The notes: generated by a model from the sequence alone, not told the origin. Numbered from the stretch's first letter, positions 50,011 through 60,264 are shown. The stretch is 64,000 bases of DNA from Xanthomonas sp. F10 (GCF_014206815.1 NZ_JACHNP010000001.1:2074456-2138455); one strand, 5' to 3'. Translations and numbers: made by a program.

Positions 50011-50270
50011 GGTCACTCCTTGAAATGAACTCCGGTGGGCTGATGATAGACATGGCTTAGCCCAATCTCTTAGATAGCCGTCGCATACATCCGATCGAAA
50101 ACGGCGGGAACATCACGCTTGCTGCCGAAAAAATTGCACCTTAAAAGCGTCGCTTGCGGACGATCACGTAACTCGCGCCAATATGGAGCAACCGGCCCCA
50201 CGCTGCAGTACCAGTGGTCGGGAGGGGTGAAGAGCTCTTTCAGGTTAACTGAGCATGCATCGATAGCGGA

Positions 50271-50365
50271 TCATTTGCGGCGCCCGAATACATATTCTGC
50301 AGGTGGCATGCGGCCAATGCTTCCGCGCACGGGCAACTTCGTTGTAGTTCTTGCGCCACAATATG
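50271..50365 (-). mobile_element. Possible 3' fragment of an IS3-type transposase
   Basis: Minus-strand translation gives KNYNEV in one frame and RGSIGRMPPAEYVFGRRK then a stop in the next, reminiscent of the YNEVRPHSSIGRIPPAEF end of IS3-family transposases with a frameshift. Only about 30 residues, so the match is weak. Confidence 0.3.
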
Positions 50366-50584
50366 GTGCTTCTCACGCTTGGGCCAAACTCTCGGCCCGT
50401 TATTTTTGAGGCTCGCGTCTCAAAATTAGCCGTTGAGCCGTTCCATGGATGCGCTCTAGCCGCGCTTTCCTGGCACTTGTCAGCATGTACCCGATGCCTC
50501 AGGCCTGTAACCAGGCCTCGGGACCCGGCAGGTGAATTCGGATCCTTTCCGGTCCTGCAGACTTGCGGCTACCCACCGACGCAC

Positions 50585-50619
50585 TGTCGCTAGCAGCGCC
50601 GAAGGTGTTGCTAGCGACA
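50585..50619. repeat. Perfect 11-bp inverted repeat
   Basis: TGTCGCTAGCA (50585-50595) and its exact reverse complement TGCTAGCGACA (50609-50619) are separated by 13 nt. No T-run follows on either strand, so a terminator is unlikely; a protein-binding or recombination site is possible. Confidence 0.45.
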
Positions 50620-51029
50620 ACACGGATACCCTCCCCAGATCCGGCCGCCACTCTTCAGTGCGGCGCGACGCGCGATCTTCTTCCACCGACTGGTCACGAA
50701 TCCGGCGGTTTCCTGCATCCGCCCCTCCTCAGCATGGAGGTAGCGCATGAATGTGACTGGGAACCTGTCGACCGCCCCTACCGCGCCGGCGCTTTGTTGC
50801 GGCCTCAAGAGATAAATAGGTTGGCTTTTGGGCAGCCCAGCGAAACGAACCCCACCTTCGGAGGCAGCTGGTCAGCAGGGGAGGCAGGCAGAACGTTCTT
50901 CACAGGGTCACCGATTCGCGTGGGCGCAGATGCCCTGACTGATAAACCTTGGAATTTTACCTTGCAGAGGGTGGGGATGCGCAAAAGCGCCTCTACCGCT
51001 GCACCCTGGCGGCTGAACGCGCCGCGCGG

Positions 51030-52097
51030 TCAACGGGGCACGGCGATGATCTGCACCGAATCGACCAGGGTCCTGGACCACACATCGTCGCGATTGCCGT
51101 TGGTCAGGTAGACCATCACGTAATGGTCGTCCAGATTCGCGCCGTAGAGAATGCGCACGCGCACCTTGGTGCCACCGTCATGGCCCAGTTCATGCCAGCG
51201 CCCCTGTTCGCCGTAATCCCAGCCGGATGCAAAGCCGCCCTGCGCGCCATTGGGAAACAGATAAGGGCGCCAGTGCTTCAACAGCGCCGCGCGCGAGACG
51301 AGCTTCCCATCGGCGATGGCCGACATGAAGGTGTCCACGTCCTCGAGGGTTGAAACGATGCAGCCTTGGGCGATGGCGTAATCGGGCCACCGGATCGGCG
51401 CATCGACGACGGCGCGCCCGTTGTCCGCGTGGTAGCTCGCGACCATCCCGACGGGCGGACGTGCCGGCTCCAGCACCGTCCCGTGCAAGCCCAGAGGCCG
51501 GATGATCCGCTCTTCAACCAGCAACCGGTAAGGCTTGTGCGTCACGCGCTGCAGAACTGCCGCGAGCACGAGATAGTTCGTCCCCGCATAGCGCGTCTGG
51601 GCATCCGGCGCCGAGGTGGAGGGCCGCTTGCTTGCGGCGGCCAATGCCGCCTCCAGCGTCGGCGGGAACGGCCGATCCAGATGCTGGGGATCGAAGAAGT
51701 CCGGCAGCCCGGTGACGTGATTCATGAACTGCTCGACGCGGAGGGAGCGCCACGTCTCGGGCAGGTTGGGCACGTAGCGCGAAGCCGGCGCCGCCAGATC
51801 GATCCTGCCCTCTTCCACCAGTTACAGCACCAGCGTGTTGGTGAACAGCTTGCTTACCGAATAGATCGGGAATGGCGTCTTGGACGTGATGGGCTGTCCG
51901 CCGCCCATTGCCGTCGTGCCGGTGGCCCCTTCATAGACCAGCTCGCCATTGTGCCTCACCCGTACCGCCTGGGCCGGAATGCCATGACCCAAAGCATTGG
52001 CCTTGAGCTGCGCGTCCAGCGCCTCCTTCAGATCGCTGGCGCTACCCGACCCACTGGCCGCAAGAAAGAGACCGACGATGACAAACCATCGTTTCAT
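51030..52097 (-). pseudogene. Class C beta-lactamase-like serine hydrolase, broken by an in-frame stop
   Basis: A signal-peptide start (MKRWFVIVGLFLAASGSGSA; ATG 52097 with GGGAGG upstream) leads into the hydrolase fold with the SxxK motif in YSVSKLFTNTLVL. A TAA at 51819-51821 then interrupts the same frame, after which LVEEGRIDLAAPASRYVPNL continues to the end (YAGTNY as the YxN-like motif; HDGGTKV as the KTG-like region). One nonsense codon separates two otherwise intact halves, so the gene is a recent pseudogene or the stop is a sequence error. It is the first gene of the Xanthomonad-like flank. Confidence 0.85.
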
Positions 52098-52374
52098 GTT
52101 GCCTCCCGATCCCCGGGCGCAAGCGCGCCAGACGCCATGCGGCGATGCCCGGATGGTAGCAGCAGGGCCGCTCCCCACGGACAGGCCTGCGGCGCTCTGG
52201 GACGCCGAGACCGGATGTTGGATCCCAACGACAGCGGATGCCTGAAGAGGAGCGCAGCGCGTCGTCGTCCCGCAGCACCGCCGGGCGGCCGCCCCGGGCG
52301 TGCCTCCGCACTCACCCCGGTTTAGCCCGGGCGATGGATAATCGGCCGCTCCCCCACTCCACAGGATTCCCCGC

Positions 52375-53037
52375 ATGGGCCACTGGACCACGCTCGACAC
52401 CGCTCACGGCCAGGTTTCCGCCTGGCACGCCCTGCCCGAGGGCACGCCGCGCGGCGGCCTGGTGGTCATCCAGGAGATTTTCGGGGTGACCGACTACATC
52501 CGCCAGGTCGCCGACCGCTACGCCGCGCACGGCTACGAAGTGCTGGCGCCGGCGCTGTTCGATCCGGTGGAGAAGGACGCGCAGCTGGCCTACGACCAGG
52601 AAGGCGTGCGCAAGGGCCTGGAACTGGTCGGCGCGCTCGGCTTCGACCGCGCCCTGGATATCGTGCAGGCGGCGGCGCAGGCGCTGGCGCCGGCCGGCAA
52701 GGTCGGCACCCTGGGCTACTGCTGGGGCGGCAGCGTCGCGTTGCTGTCGGCGCTGCGCCTGGGCCTGCCCTCGGTGAGTTACTACGGCGGCCGCAATACC
52801 CAGTTCCTGGACGAGACGCCGAAGGCGCCGGTGCTGTTCCACTTCGGCGCCCAGGACGGCAGCATTCCGGCCGAATCGATCCAGCAGCACCGCGAGAAGC
52901 TGCCGCAGATGCAGACCTTCGTGTACCCGGCCGGGCACGGCTTCGACCGCCACGTGGATCCGAACCACTACGACGCCGACAGTGCCGAGCTCGCCCGCGA
53001 ACGCAGCCTGGCGTTCCTCGCCGAGCACCTGGGCTGA
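52375..53037 (+). CDS. Dienelactone hydrolase family protein
   Basis: The 220-residue cytoplasmic alpha/beta-hydrolase has VVIQEIFGVTDYIRQVADRY near its start, the nucleophile Cys in GTLGYCWGGSVA, an Asp in FGAQDGSIP and the His in PAGHGFDRH, the DLH Cys-Asp-His triad. It hydrolyses ester or lactone bonds of unknown substrate. It is followed 8 nt later by the HIT gene. Confidence 0.92.
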   Translation: MGHWTTLDTAHGQVSAWHALPEGTPRGGLVVIQEIFGVTDYIRQVADRYAAHGYEVLAPALFDPVEKDAQLAYDQEGVRKGLELVGALGFDRALDIVQAAAQALAPAGKVGTLGYCWGGSVALLSALRLGLPSVSYYGGRNTQFLDETPKAPVLFHFGAQDGSIPAESIQQHREKLPQMQTFVYPAGHGFDRHVDPNHYDADSAELARERSLAFLAEHLG

Positions 53038-53045
53038 GCCGCGGC

Positions 53046-53453
53046 ATGGCCGACTTCGTCCTGGACCCGCGGCTGCAGGCCGACAGCGCGTTCGTCGCCG
53101 ACGGGCCGCTGTCGCAGGTGCGGCTGATGGACGACGCCCGCTTCCCGTGGCTGCTGCTGGTGCCGCGGGTGGCCGAGGCCAGCGAGTGGATCGACCTGGA
53201 CGGCGGCCAGCAGCGCCTGCTGCTGGCCGAGATCAATCAGCTCTCGCAGTTGCTGCGGCAGGAGCCGGGCGTGCACAAGCTCAACATCGGCGCACTGGGC
53301 AACGTGGTGCGGCAACTGCACGTGCACGTGCTGGGGCGGCATCCGGGCGATGCCGCCTGGCCCGGCCCGGTGTGGGGCAGCGGCGCGGCACAGCGGCTGC
53401 CGGCCGAAGAACTGCAGGCGCGTGTTGCGGCGTGGCGCCAGCGGCTACGATAG
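53046..53453 (+). CDS. HIT-domain nucleotide-binding hydrolase
   Basis: The 135-residue protein has the HIT layout: FVLDPRLQADSAFVADGPLS, RFPWLLLVPRVAEASEWIDL, KLNIGALGNVVRQLHVHVLG and RHPGDAAWPGPVWG. The HxHxLGR version of the motif is typical of a proteobacterial diadenosine-polyphosphate-hydrolase-like subgroup. It probably hydrolyses nucleotide phosphates. Likely co-transcribed with the DLH gene. Confidence 0.9.
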   Translation: MADFVLDPRLQADSAFVADGPLSQVRLMDDARFPWLLLVPRVAEASEWIDLDGGQQRLLLAEINQLSQLLRQEPGVHKLNIGALGNVVRQLHVHVLGRHPGDAAWPGPVWGSGAAQRLPAEELQARVAAWRQRLR

Positions 53454-53481
53454 GCGCCCTTTTTGCGGAAGCCGCGCCTCC

Positions 53482-53649
53482 ATGAAATCCAATGTGATCG
53501 CCGCCATCGTGCTGATCGTGATCGGCCTGGTGTTCCTGGCCAACAACCTGGGCTGGACCAACCTGAGCCTGGGTCGGCTGATCGCCACCTGGTGGCCGGC
53601 GATCCTGGTCGCGGTCGGCGTCGGCATGCTGTTCGGCCGCGGCAAGTAG
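53482..53649 (+). CDS. Small DUF5668-type membrane protein
   Basis: 55 residues with two membrane helices (about 3-21 and 35-50) and the short linker NNLGWTNLSLGRLIATWWPA, where the WPA-I turn fits LiaF/DUF5668 N-terminal domains. Probably an envelope-stress-associated membrane protein; function unknown. It follows the HIT gene by 28 nt. Confidence 0.7.
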   Translation: MKSNVIAAIVLIVIGLVFLANNLGWTNLSLGRLIATWWPAILVAVGVGMLFGRGK

Positions 53650-53673
53650 GTGGAGCCGGGATTGGGGATTTGG

Positions 53674-53705
53674 GAGTGGGGATTCGCAAAAGCGATCCCC
53701 CACTC
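53674..53705. terminator. Imperfect hairpin between convergent genes
   Basis: GAGTGGGGATTCGC (53674-53687) and GCGATCCCCCACTC (53692-53705) form an imperfect stem with one bulge around a 4-A loop. It lies between the convergent DUF5668 and RDD genes. The GGGGATT-rich context resembles a dispersed Xanthomonas intergenic repeat. Confidence 0.45.
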
Positions 53706-53781
53706 TTAGCTGCGACGTCGCGTTAGCGGCTTTCGGGAGCGGCGCCTGCGAACGCAGGGGCGCCGTGTCGCGACTGCTGGC

Positions 53782-54309
53782 TCAGCGGCGGACGTTGACC
53801 ACGCGGGTGCCGGCGATCAGGTCGTGCAGGCAGCGCTTGTCCTGGCGGAAGATGAACAGCGCGTCCACCAGGGCGTAGATACCGCCGACGATCGGCAGCA
53901 GCGAGATCGCCTGGGTCGGCAGGTAGCGCAACGCGATCAGGCGCCAGAACGGCGGCTGCCCGCCGTCCAGGTCGGCGATGCGGATCCACAGCAGCTTCTT
54001 GCCCCAGGTCTGGCCAGTCTTGGCCAGCGGGTAGCCCTGCACCAGCAGGAAGATCACCATGCCCAGCACGCCGTAGCCGAGCGTGGTCAGGAACGACACC
54101 TGCACGCCGCTGCGCGCGGCCTCCATGACCTTGCCGAAGTAGCCGGTCAGCGCCGCCACCGGCAGGAACGTCGCCAGCGAGATCACGCCATCGATCAGCG
54201 CCGCGCCGAGGCGCTCGCCACGGCCGGCGAGGACCTCGCCGCCGGCGGCGTCCGGCAGCGCGGGCGGCAACGCCGCGTCCGGGGCCTGGTAGGGATTGGG
54301 GTCGTTCAT
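53782..54309 (-). CDS. RDD family membrane protein
   Basis: The 175-residue protein has the RDD pattern: RGERLGAALIDGVISLATFL (first helix with Arg/Asp), a second helix about 75-95 (LTTLGYGVLGMVIFLLVQG), GQTWGKKLLWIRI, and a last helix near 140-160 (ISLLPIVGGIYALVDALFIF) before CLHDLIAGTRVV. RDD proteins are small inner-membrane proteins, some linked to ion exchange. Start MNDPNPYQAP with a Pro/Ala-rich lead. Confidence 0.9.
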   Translation of the reverse strand: MNDPNPYQAPDAALPPALPDAAGGEVLAGRGERLGAALIDGVISLATFLPVAALTGYFGKVMEAARSGVQVSFLTTLGYGVLGMVIFLLVQGYPLAKTGQTWGKKLLWIRIADLDGGQPPFWRLIALRYLPTQAISLLPIVGGIYALVDALFIFRQDKRCLHDLIAGTRVVNVRR

Positions 54310-54346
54310 TGCGCGCTCCTTGTGCTGTGGGAAAGATCGGGTGGGG

Positions 54347-54919
54347 TCAGGTCTTGGGCAGGGTCACGCCGGTCTGGCCCTGGTACTTGCCGCCGCGGTC
54401 CTTGTAGCTGGTCTCGCAGACGTCGTCGGCATCGGACTGGAAGAACAGCATCTGCGCCACGCCCTCGTTGGCGTAGATGCGCGCCGGCAGCGGCGTGGTG
54501 TTGCTGAATTCCAGGGTCACGTGCCCTTCCCACTCCGGCTCCAGCGGGGTGACGTTGACGATGATGCCGCAACGCGCATAGGTGCTCTTGCCCAGGCACA
54601 CCACCAGGGTGTCGCGCGGGATGCGGAAGAACTCCACGGTGCGCGCCAGCGCGAAGCTGTTGGGCGGGATGATGCACTCGTCGGCCTCGATGTCGACGAA
54701 GCTCTTGGGGTCGAAGTGCTTGGGGTCGACAATGGTCGAGTTGATGTTGGTGAACACCTTGAACTCGCGCGAGCAGCGCACGTCGTAACCGTAGCTGGAG
54801 GTGCCGTAGCTGACGATGCGCTGGCCGTCGACCTGCTTGACCTGGCCCGGTTCGTAGGGCGCGATCATGCCGTGCTGTTCGGACATGCGGCGGATCCAGC
54901 GGTCGCTCTTGATGCTCAT
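54347..54919 (-). CDS. dcd: dCTP deaminase
   Basis: The 190-residue protein (start [20 protein letters not shown]) carries the Dcd signature [60 protein letters not shown] and [20 protein letters not shown], with the catalytic Glu in the last block. It converts dCTP to dUTP for thymidylate synthesis. A longer in-frame start (54958) would add an unconserved tail. Confidence 0.95.
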   Translation of the reverse strand: MSIKSDRWIRRMSEQHGMIAPYEPGQVKQVDGQRIVSYGTSSYGYDVRCSREFKVFTNINSTIVDPKHFDPKSFVDIEADECIIPPNSFALARTVEFFRIPRDTLVVCLGKSTYARCGIIVNVTPLEPEWEGHVTLEFSNTTPLPARIYANEGVAQMLFFQSDADDVCETSYKDRGGKYQGQTGVTLPKT

Positions 54920-55046
54920 GGGGGTTCCTGATGCGGTGGCGGCGGCCGCAGCCTGCACGCCGGGAACGCGGCCGGCGAAGGGGCCGGCCGCAATAGCCGG
55001 CGATTCTAGCCGGTGCAGGGCATTCGCGGCAGGCGCCGCGTGCCGC

Positions 55047-55898
55047 TCAGCGCAAGGCCGCGGAGATCGGGATGGCCGCGCGCGGGCGCTTGCGCAACTC
55101 TTCGGTCAGGCGCTGCGCGGTGGCCAGGTAGGCCTGCGCCGCGGCTGACGCCGGCGCGGCGGCCACCACCGGGGTGCCGGCGTCGCCCTGCTCGCGGATC
55201 GCGATCGCCAGCGGCAGCGACCCCAGCAGCGGCACGCCGTACTGCTGCGCCATGCGCTGGCCGCCGCCCTCGCCGAACAGGTGCTCGACGTGGCCGCACT
55301 GGCTGCAGGTGTGCACCGCCATGTTCTCGACGATGCCCAGCACCGGCACCTCGACCTTCTCGAACATCTTCAGCGCCTTCTTCGCGTCCAGCGTGGCGAT
55401 GTCCTGCGGGGTGGTGACGATCACCGCCCCGGCCACCGGGATCTTCTGCGCCAGGGTCAGCTGGATGTCGCCGGTGCCCGGCGGCAGGTCGATCAGAAGG
55501 TAGTCCAGGTCGTCCCACAGGGTGTCGGCGAACAACTGGGTGAGCGCCGAGGTCGCCATCGGGCCGCGCCAGATCATCGGCGTGTCCTGGTCCACCAGCA
55601 GCCCGATCGACATCGCTTCGATACCGAACGCACGCATCGGCTCGATGCTCTTGTCGTCCGGGCTGTCCGGGCGCCCGCTCAGGCCGAGCATGGCCGGCAC
55701 GCTGGGGCCGTAGACATCGGCGTCCAGCACACCGACGCGCGCGCCCTGGCGCTGCAGGGCCAGGGCCAGGTTCACGGCAGTGGTGGACTTGCCCACCCCG
55801 CCCTTGCCGGAGCCGACGGCGATGACGTTGCGGATGCGCGGGTGCGGAGCGAGCTTGGGCTGGACGGCGTGGGCGGGGAGACGGGGGCGTTCGGTCAT
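55047..55898 (-). CDS. apbC: Mrp/ApbC/NBP35-type Fe-S cluster carrier ATPase
   Basis: The 283-residue protein has the P-loop [20 protein letters not shown] (about 26-45), [37 protein letters not shown], and the CxxC pair in [14 protein letters not shown] that binds the transferred cluster. It lacks the N-terminal DUF59 domain of longer Mrp proteins, as do some Xanthomonad homologues. The ATG at 55898 directly precedes the conserved part; the open frame continues upstream without conserved content. Confidence 0.93.
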   Translation of the reverse strand: MTERPRLPAHAVQPKLAPHPRIRNVIAVGSGKGGVGKSTTAVNLALALQRQGARVGVLDADVYGPSVPAMLGLSGRPDSPDDKSIEPMRAFGIEAMSIGLLVDQDTPMIWRGPMATSALTQLFADTLWDDLDYLLIDLPPGTGDIQLTLAQKIPVAGAVIVTTPQDIATLDAKKALKMFEKVEVPVLGIVENMAVHTCSQCGHVEHLFGEGGGQRMAQQYGVPLLGSLPLAIAIREQGDAGTPVVAAAPASAAAQAYLATAQRLTEELRKRPRAAIPISAALR

Positions 55899-56594
55899 CG
55901 GGAACTCAATCAGGAAGCGTCCGGCAGCGCACGCAGCGGTGCACGGGACGAAGAGGACACATGGCCCGCGAACGGGCCGCGGGCAGCGGCAGCGTCGCGG
56001 GCCGCACAGACACATGACTATACAAGTGTCTCCGTGCAGGGTCCCGCGGCGATGCGAGCGCTGGCGAATTTGCGCAAATGGCACCCGGTAGCCGCAGCGG
56101 CGCGCCATTCGCCCGGGTCGGCCATCGGGGCGGACACCGCCCCACACAGGAGCCCGATGCAGGGATGCCAGGCGGTCGACGGCACGGTCCACGCCGCCAC
56201 GCCCCACGATGGCGAATCTCGCTCACCGAAATGGTGCGCCGACAACCTGACCAAGGCGCCGGCGTTGTCGATACCAGGCTAATGGGGGCGGGCTCTCCCG
56301 GGCGCGTATCGCACCGACGCGAGGAAGTTCAGAAACCTGTACCTGTAACGCCCCGCAATGGTGCAAAGCAGCGCGGAATTTGTCTACACATACCCCGAAG
56401 CCCGCTGTTTACCGACGTTTCCTGCGTGTTCACGGCACTTTTCGCTTGTAGACGAAAAAAGTGACACCCACGTACAAACGGCGTTAAGTCCGTGTTACGT
56501 TTGGGTCGGTCGCAGGATGCGATCCCACTTTCAAGGCACATGTCGCGGCACGAGGCCCCTCGCCTTATCGATTGATTTTCGGGGATAGAGAAAG
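55899..56594. other. Long leader region upstream of the first TonB receptor
   Basis: About 700 bases between divergent apbC and the receptor gene. No recognisable ORF. The right part (56340-56560) is AT-richer with several T/A runs and probably holds the receptor promoter; a firm -35/-10 could not be assigned. Confidence 0.4.
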
Positions 56595-59417
56595 ATGACT
56601 GCTCGTCATACTCGTAGTTTCAAGCACAGCCACCTGAGCGCCGCGCTGGCCTCCGCCATGCTTGTCCCGGCCGCGTTCGCCGCCTTCGCGCAGGACGCCA
56701 CGACCGACGGCAAGACCGACAAGGCGACGGATCTGGAAAAGATCACCGTCACCGGCTCGCTGATTCCGCAGACCGAGATCGAGACCGCCACCCCGGTCAC
56801 CACGATCAATGCCGAAGAGATCAAGGCGCGCGGCTTCAGCACCGTCGCCGACGTGCTGCAGAAGAGCTCGTTCGCCACCGGCGGCGTGCAGGGCGGGCAG
56901 AGCTCGGGCACCTTCACCCAGGGCGCGAAGACGGTGAGCCTGTTCGGCCTGCCGCCGGGCTACGTGAAGTACCTGATCGACGGCCGTCCGATGTCGAACT
57001 ACCCGGCGCTGTACAACGGCAGCGATACGTTCAACAACATCAGCGGCATTCCGATCGACCTGGTCGACCGCATCGAGATCCTGCCGGGCGGCCAGTCGTC
57101 GCTGTACGGTTCCGACGCGATCGCCGGCGTGATCAACGTCATCCTCAAGAAGAAGATGGATGGCGCGGTGTTCAGCATCCGCGGCGGCGGCTTCTCCGAG
57201 GGCGGCGGCAGCAACTTCCGCGCGACCTTCGCCGATGGCTGGACCTCGGCCGACGGTCGCACCAGCGTGCTGGGCGGCGTGCAGTACGAGGAGAAGGATC
57301 CGATCTGGGCCTACCAGCGCGACATGACCAAGCAGTTCAACACGCAGGGCTACAGCGCCCAGCTGCCGAGCCGCGACTTCCTGGTCTACAGCCCGTTCAC
57401 CAGCTACAAGTTCCTCGACCCGAACGACTGCAACAACGTGTCCGGCCTGTTCGGCGGCACCATTGCCAAGCAGCAGCGCCGCGGCTTCGGCGACGAGTAC
57501 TACTGCGGCTCCAAGTACACCCCGGGTTACCGCACCCTGGATGCCGGCAACAAGTCGCTGCAGGCCTACGTGCACGCCACCCACGACCTCAACGACAACG
57601 TGCAGCTGTACGGCGACGTGCTCTACAGCCACGACGAGGTCAAGTACAACTCCGGCTCCAACTACATCTGGTGGGGCACCGCCGCCGACTTCGGCTATTA
57701 CTACGACCCGAACGTGGGCGACCTGCTGAACCTGCAGCGCTCGTTCGCGCCGGAAGAAATGGGCATCAACGGCATCAAGGACACGATGAGCCGCGACAAG
57801 AGCGACTCGGTGCGCGTGACCTTCGGTGCCCAGGGCCAACTCGGCCAGTCGAGCTGGGACTACGATGCCGGCGTCACCTACACCCAGTACAAGCTGGAAG
57901 AGCGCCAGTTGGTCCGCTACAAGAACGCGATCGACCAGTTCTTCGTGAACCGCGTGCTGGGCCCGCAGCTCGGCCTGGATCCGCTGTACGACACCTACCC
58001 CGTGTACTCGCCGAACTACGCGGCGTTCTACTCGCCGATCAGCCAGGCGGACTTCGCCAGCTTCACCGGCCAGGCCACCAACAAGAGCAAGACCTCCGAC
58101 GGCATGATTCGCCTGCAGGCCACCAACGCCAAGCTGTTCAGCCTGCCCGGCGGCGACGCCGGCCTGGCCGTGGTCGGCGAGTACGGCAAGCAGAAGTGGG
58201 ACTACGATCCGGATCCGGTGATCCTCAACGGCGAAGTCTGGGGCTTGACCTCGGTGGCCGGCGGCGGCCAGCGTGACCGCTACGCGCTGACCTCGGAACT
58301 GCGCATGCCGGTGTTCGATCCGCTGACCATCACCCTGGCCGGCCGTTACGACGCGTTCAAGGCAAGCGGCCGCACCATCGACAAGCCGACCTACAGCATC
58401 TCGCTGGAGTACCGTCCGTTCGAAACCCTGCTGCTGCGCGGCAAGTACGGCACCGCGTTCCGCGCGCCGACCCTGTCCGACCTGTACCAGGGCCAGAGCG
58501 GCTACTACAACAGTGTCATCGACTACTACCAGTGTGCGCGCCGTGGCTACCTGCCGGGCAACACCGACAACTGCCCGGCGGCCTACTCCAGCCGTCAGTT
58601 CCGCGGTACGCAGTCCGGCAACCTGGACCTGAAGCCGATCAACGCCGATGTGTGGAGCGCCGGCTTCGTGTGGTCGCCGGTGGACCGCATGGCACTGACC
58701 GTCGACTACCTCAACTGGGACATCAGCGATGAGGTCACCCAGCAGAGCGCCAATGGTCTGAGCCTGCAGGACTACCGCTGCCGCGCCGGCATTGACGATG
58801 CCGCTTCGGCGCTGTGCCAGGCCACGTTCTCGCAGGTCACCCGCAACGCGGCCGGCCAGATCACCAATATCTACACGCCGAAGGTCAACGTCTCCAACCA
58901 GAAGCTGGAAGCGGTCACCGCCTCGTTCCGCTATGGCTACGACTTCGGCCGCTGGGGTGACCTGAGCACCATCGCCAGCTACAGTGAGAACCTGCGCCAC
59001 AAGTACGTGCGCTATGCGGGCGACCAGCCGGTGGACCTGCTGAACGATCCGTACTGGAGCACCGACCCGAAGCGCAAGGCCGACGCGTCGCTGACCTGGG
59101 ACATCGGCAAGTTCTCGACCACCTGGTACGCGAGCTGGTTCGACAAGACCCCGAACTACGCCGCCACGATCAGCGCCGACGGCTACGCCGCTCCGCGCGC
59201 CGGCAAGCTGCCGTCGCACATCACCCACAACGCCAGCGTGACCTACAAGGCGTTCGAGGGCATGGAGCTGTCGCTGATGGTGACCAACGTGTTCAACAAG
59301 ATGCCGCCGTTCGACGCCTCCTACCCGGGCAGCGCGCAGTGGGCGTACAACGAATACAACTTCGATGTGTACGGCCGTGCGTACTACCTGGAAATGCGTT
59401 ACTCGTTCGGCAAGTAA
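56595..59417 (+). CDS. TonB-dependent receptor (VTVTGS type)
   Basis: The 940-residue protein has a signal peptide (to about FAAFAQ), the TonB-box/plug start LEKITVTGSLIPQTEIETAT, a plug domain with VADVLQKSSFATGG and DRIEILPGGQSSLYGSDAIA, and a long beta-barrel with TAFRAPTLSDLYQGQSGYYN near residue 600, ending in YLEMRYSFGK. This class is large and abundant in Xanthomonadaceae and Caulobacter; it imports larger organic substrates, but the ligand is unknown. It is followed by a strong terminator. Confidence 0.92.
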   Translation: MTARHTRSFKHSHLSAALASAMLVPAAFAAFAQDATTDGKTDKATDLEKITVTGSLIPQTEIETATPVTTINAEEIKARGFSTVADVLQKSSFATGGVQGGQSSGTFTQGAKTVSLFGLPPGYVKYLIDGRPMSNYPALYNGSDTFNNISGIPIDLVDRIEILPGGQSSLYGSDAIAGVINVILKKKMDGAVFSIRGGGFSEGGGSNFRATFADGWTSADGRTSVLGGVQYEEKDPIWAYQRDMTKQFNTQGYSAQLPSRDFLVYSPFTSYKFLDPNDCNNVSGLFGGTIAKQQRRGFGDEYYCGSKYTPGYRTLDAGNKSLQAYVHATHDLNDNVQLYGDVLYSHDEVKYNSGSNYIWWGTAADFGYYYDPNVGDLLNLQRSFAPEEMGINGIKDTMSRDKSDSVRVTFGAQGQLGQSSWDYDAGVTYTQYKLEERQLVRYKNAIDQFFVNRVLGPQLGLDPLYDTYPVYSPNYAAFYSPISQADFASFTGQATNKSKTSDGMIRLQATNAKLFSLPGGDAGLAVVGEYGKQKWDYDPDPVILNGEVWGLTSVAGGGQRDRYALTSELRMPVFDPLTITLAGRYDAFKASGRTIDKPTYSISLEYRPFETLLLRGKYGTAFRAPTLSDLYQGQSGYYNSVIDYYQCARRGYLPGNTDNCPAAYSSRQFRGTQSGNLDLKPINADVWSAGFVWSPVDRMALTVDYLNWDISDEVTQQSANGLSLQDYRCRAGIDDAASALCQATFSQVTRNAAGQITNIYTPKVNVSNQKLEAVTASFRYGYDFGRWGDLSTIASYSENLRHKYVRYAGDQPVDLLNDPYWSTDPKRKADASLTWDIGKFSTTWYASWFDKTPNYAATISADGYAAPRAGKLPSHITHNASVTYKAFEGMELSLMVTNVFNKMPPFDASYPGSAQWAYNEYNFDVYGRAYYLEMRYSFGK

Positions 59418-59439
59418 GAACGCGCGCAGGCAACGAAGA

Positions 59440-59466
59440 AACCCACCCGCAAGGGTGGGTTTTTTT
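59440..59466 (+). terminator. Rho-independent terminator after the TonB receptor
   Basis: An 8-bp perfect stem ACCCACCC/GGGTGGGT with a GCAA tetraloop is followed by six T; it lies about 22 nt downstream of the receptor stop. Confidence 0.9.
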
Positions 59467-59699
59467 ATGCCCCGCAGTCGTGGCCCGCTCGGCGATGCCG
59501 GCAGTCACGGGGCCTGCCGGTCTACGCATCAGACATCTCCTGCCAGACGCGCGCGATGTGCGCACGACAGCGTTTCGACACCGGGGCCGCTGGCGCCGGC
59601 AGCCCATGCTGTAATCGCGCCCAGCACATCCGTCGTCGCCGACACGTCCATCTCGTCGACGCAGTCGGTGCCGCATCACGCCTCATGGAGATACCCGGC

Positions 59700-60089
59700 A
59701 TGCCGCGTCGCGACTTCGATCCCGCCACCTTCGCCGCGGATGGGCGGCCGGCGACGCAGGCACGGCTGTTCGACCCGGACACGCCGCCGCCCTGGCACGG
59801 CTTCGTCGCCGGCGCCGCCCTGGGCGGCGCAGTCACCGTGCTGACCTACGGTACCGAGGCGATCGACGACGGTCCGCCGCTCCATGTCCATCCGTACGAC
59901 GAAACCTTCGTGGTGCTGGTTGGACGTGCCGCGGTTCTTCGTCGGCGACGGGACGCTCGAGGCGGCGGCTGGCGAGGTGGTCTTCGGCCCACCGGCGTGC
60001 CGCACCGATTCGAGAACCTTGGGCCGGGCCGCCTGCAGACGATGGACATCCATCATGCGCCGACCTGGATCCAGACCGATCTGGACTAG
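59700..60089 (+). pseudogene. Cupin-domain protein with two compensating frameshifts
   Basis: The reading frame from ATG 59700 gives 129 residues with cupin-like LHVHPYDETFVVLVGRA and, at the end, GVPHRFENLGPGRLQTMDIH. Between about 59930 and 59990 that frame is an Arg-rich stretch, while the adjacent frame encodes RFFVGDGTLEAAAGEVVFGP, exactly what a cupin should have there. One extra base near 59930 and one missing base near 59990 therefore scramble some 20 residues of the barrel. Either a mutated gene or two sequencing errors. Function before damage: small metal-binding cupin. Confidence 0.75.
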
Positions 60090-60264
60090 GCGGGGCCAGG
60101 CGCGCGCAGTGCGGCAGCGTCGCTGCGCTCAACAACGCCACGCAGACAAGTAGGTAGCGCTCCCTGCGTCGCACCTGGCCTGAAGCACGTGCAAGGGCGC
60201 GCGTCGGATACGACAGCGACCGATGGCGGATCGGTGGAGACCGGCCGCGTGGCCGGCCCAGCGG

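Larger units (their letters stand above)
50011..51029. other. Gene-free stretch at the probable edge of the accessory region
   Basis: About 1 kb without a convincing gene on either strand. It contains a weak transposase-like fragment (50271-50365) and an 11-bp perfect inverted repeat (50585-50619). Left of it everything is ICE or cargo; right of it the genes look Xanthomonad. The junction could be here, but no att-like direct repeat was recognised. Confidence 0.45.

Noticed and set aside
50563-51111. 182-codon plus-strand ORF before the hydrolase
   Set aside because: No domain, overlaps the 3' end of the hydrolase in antisense, and codon pattern looks random.
56565-59228. 887-codon open frame on the minus strand
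   Set aside because: Antisense to the TonB receptor and lacking any recognisable domain.
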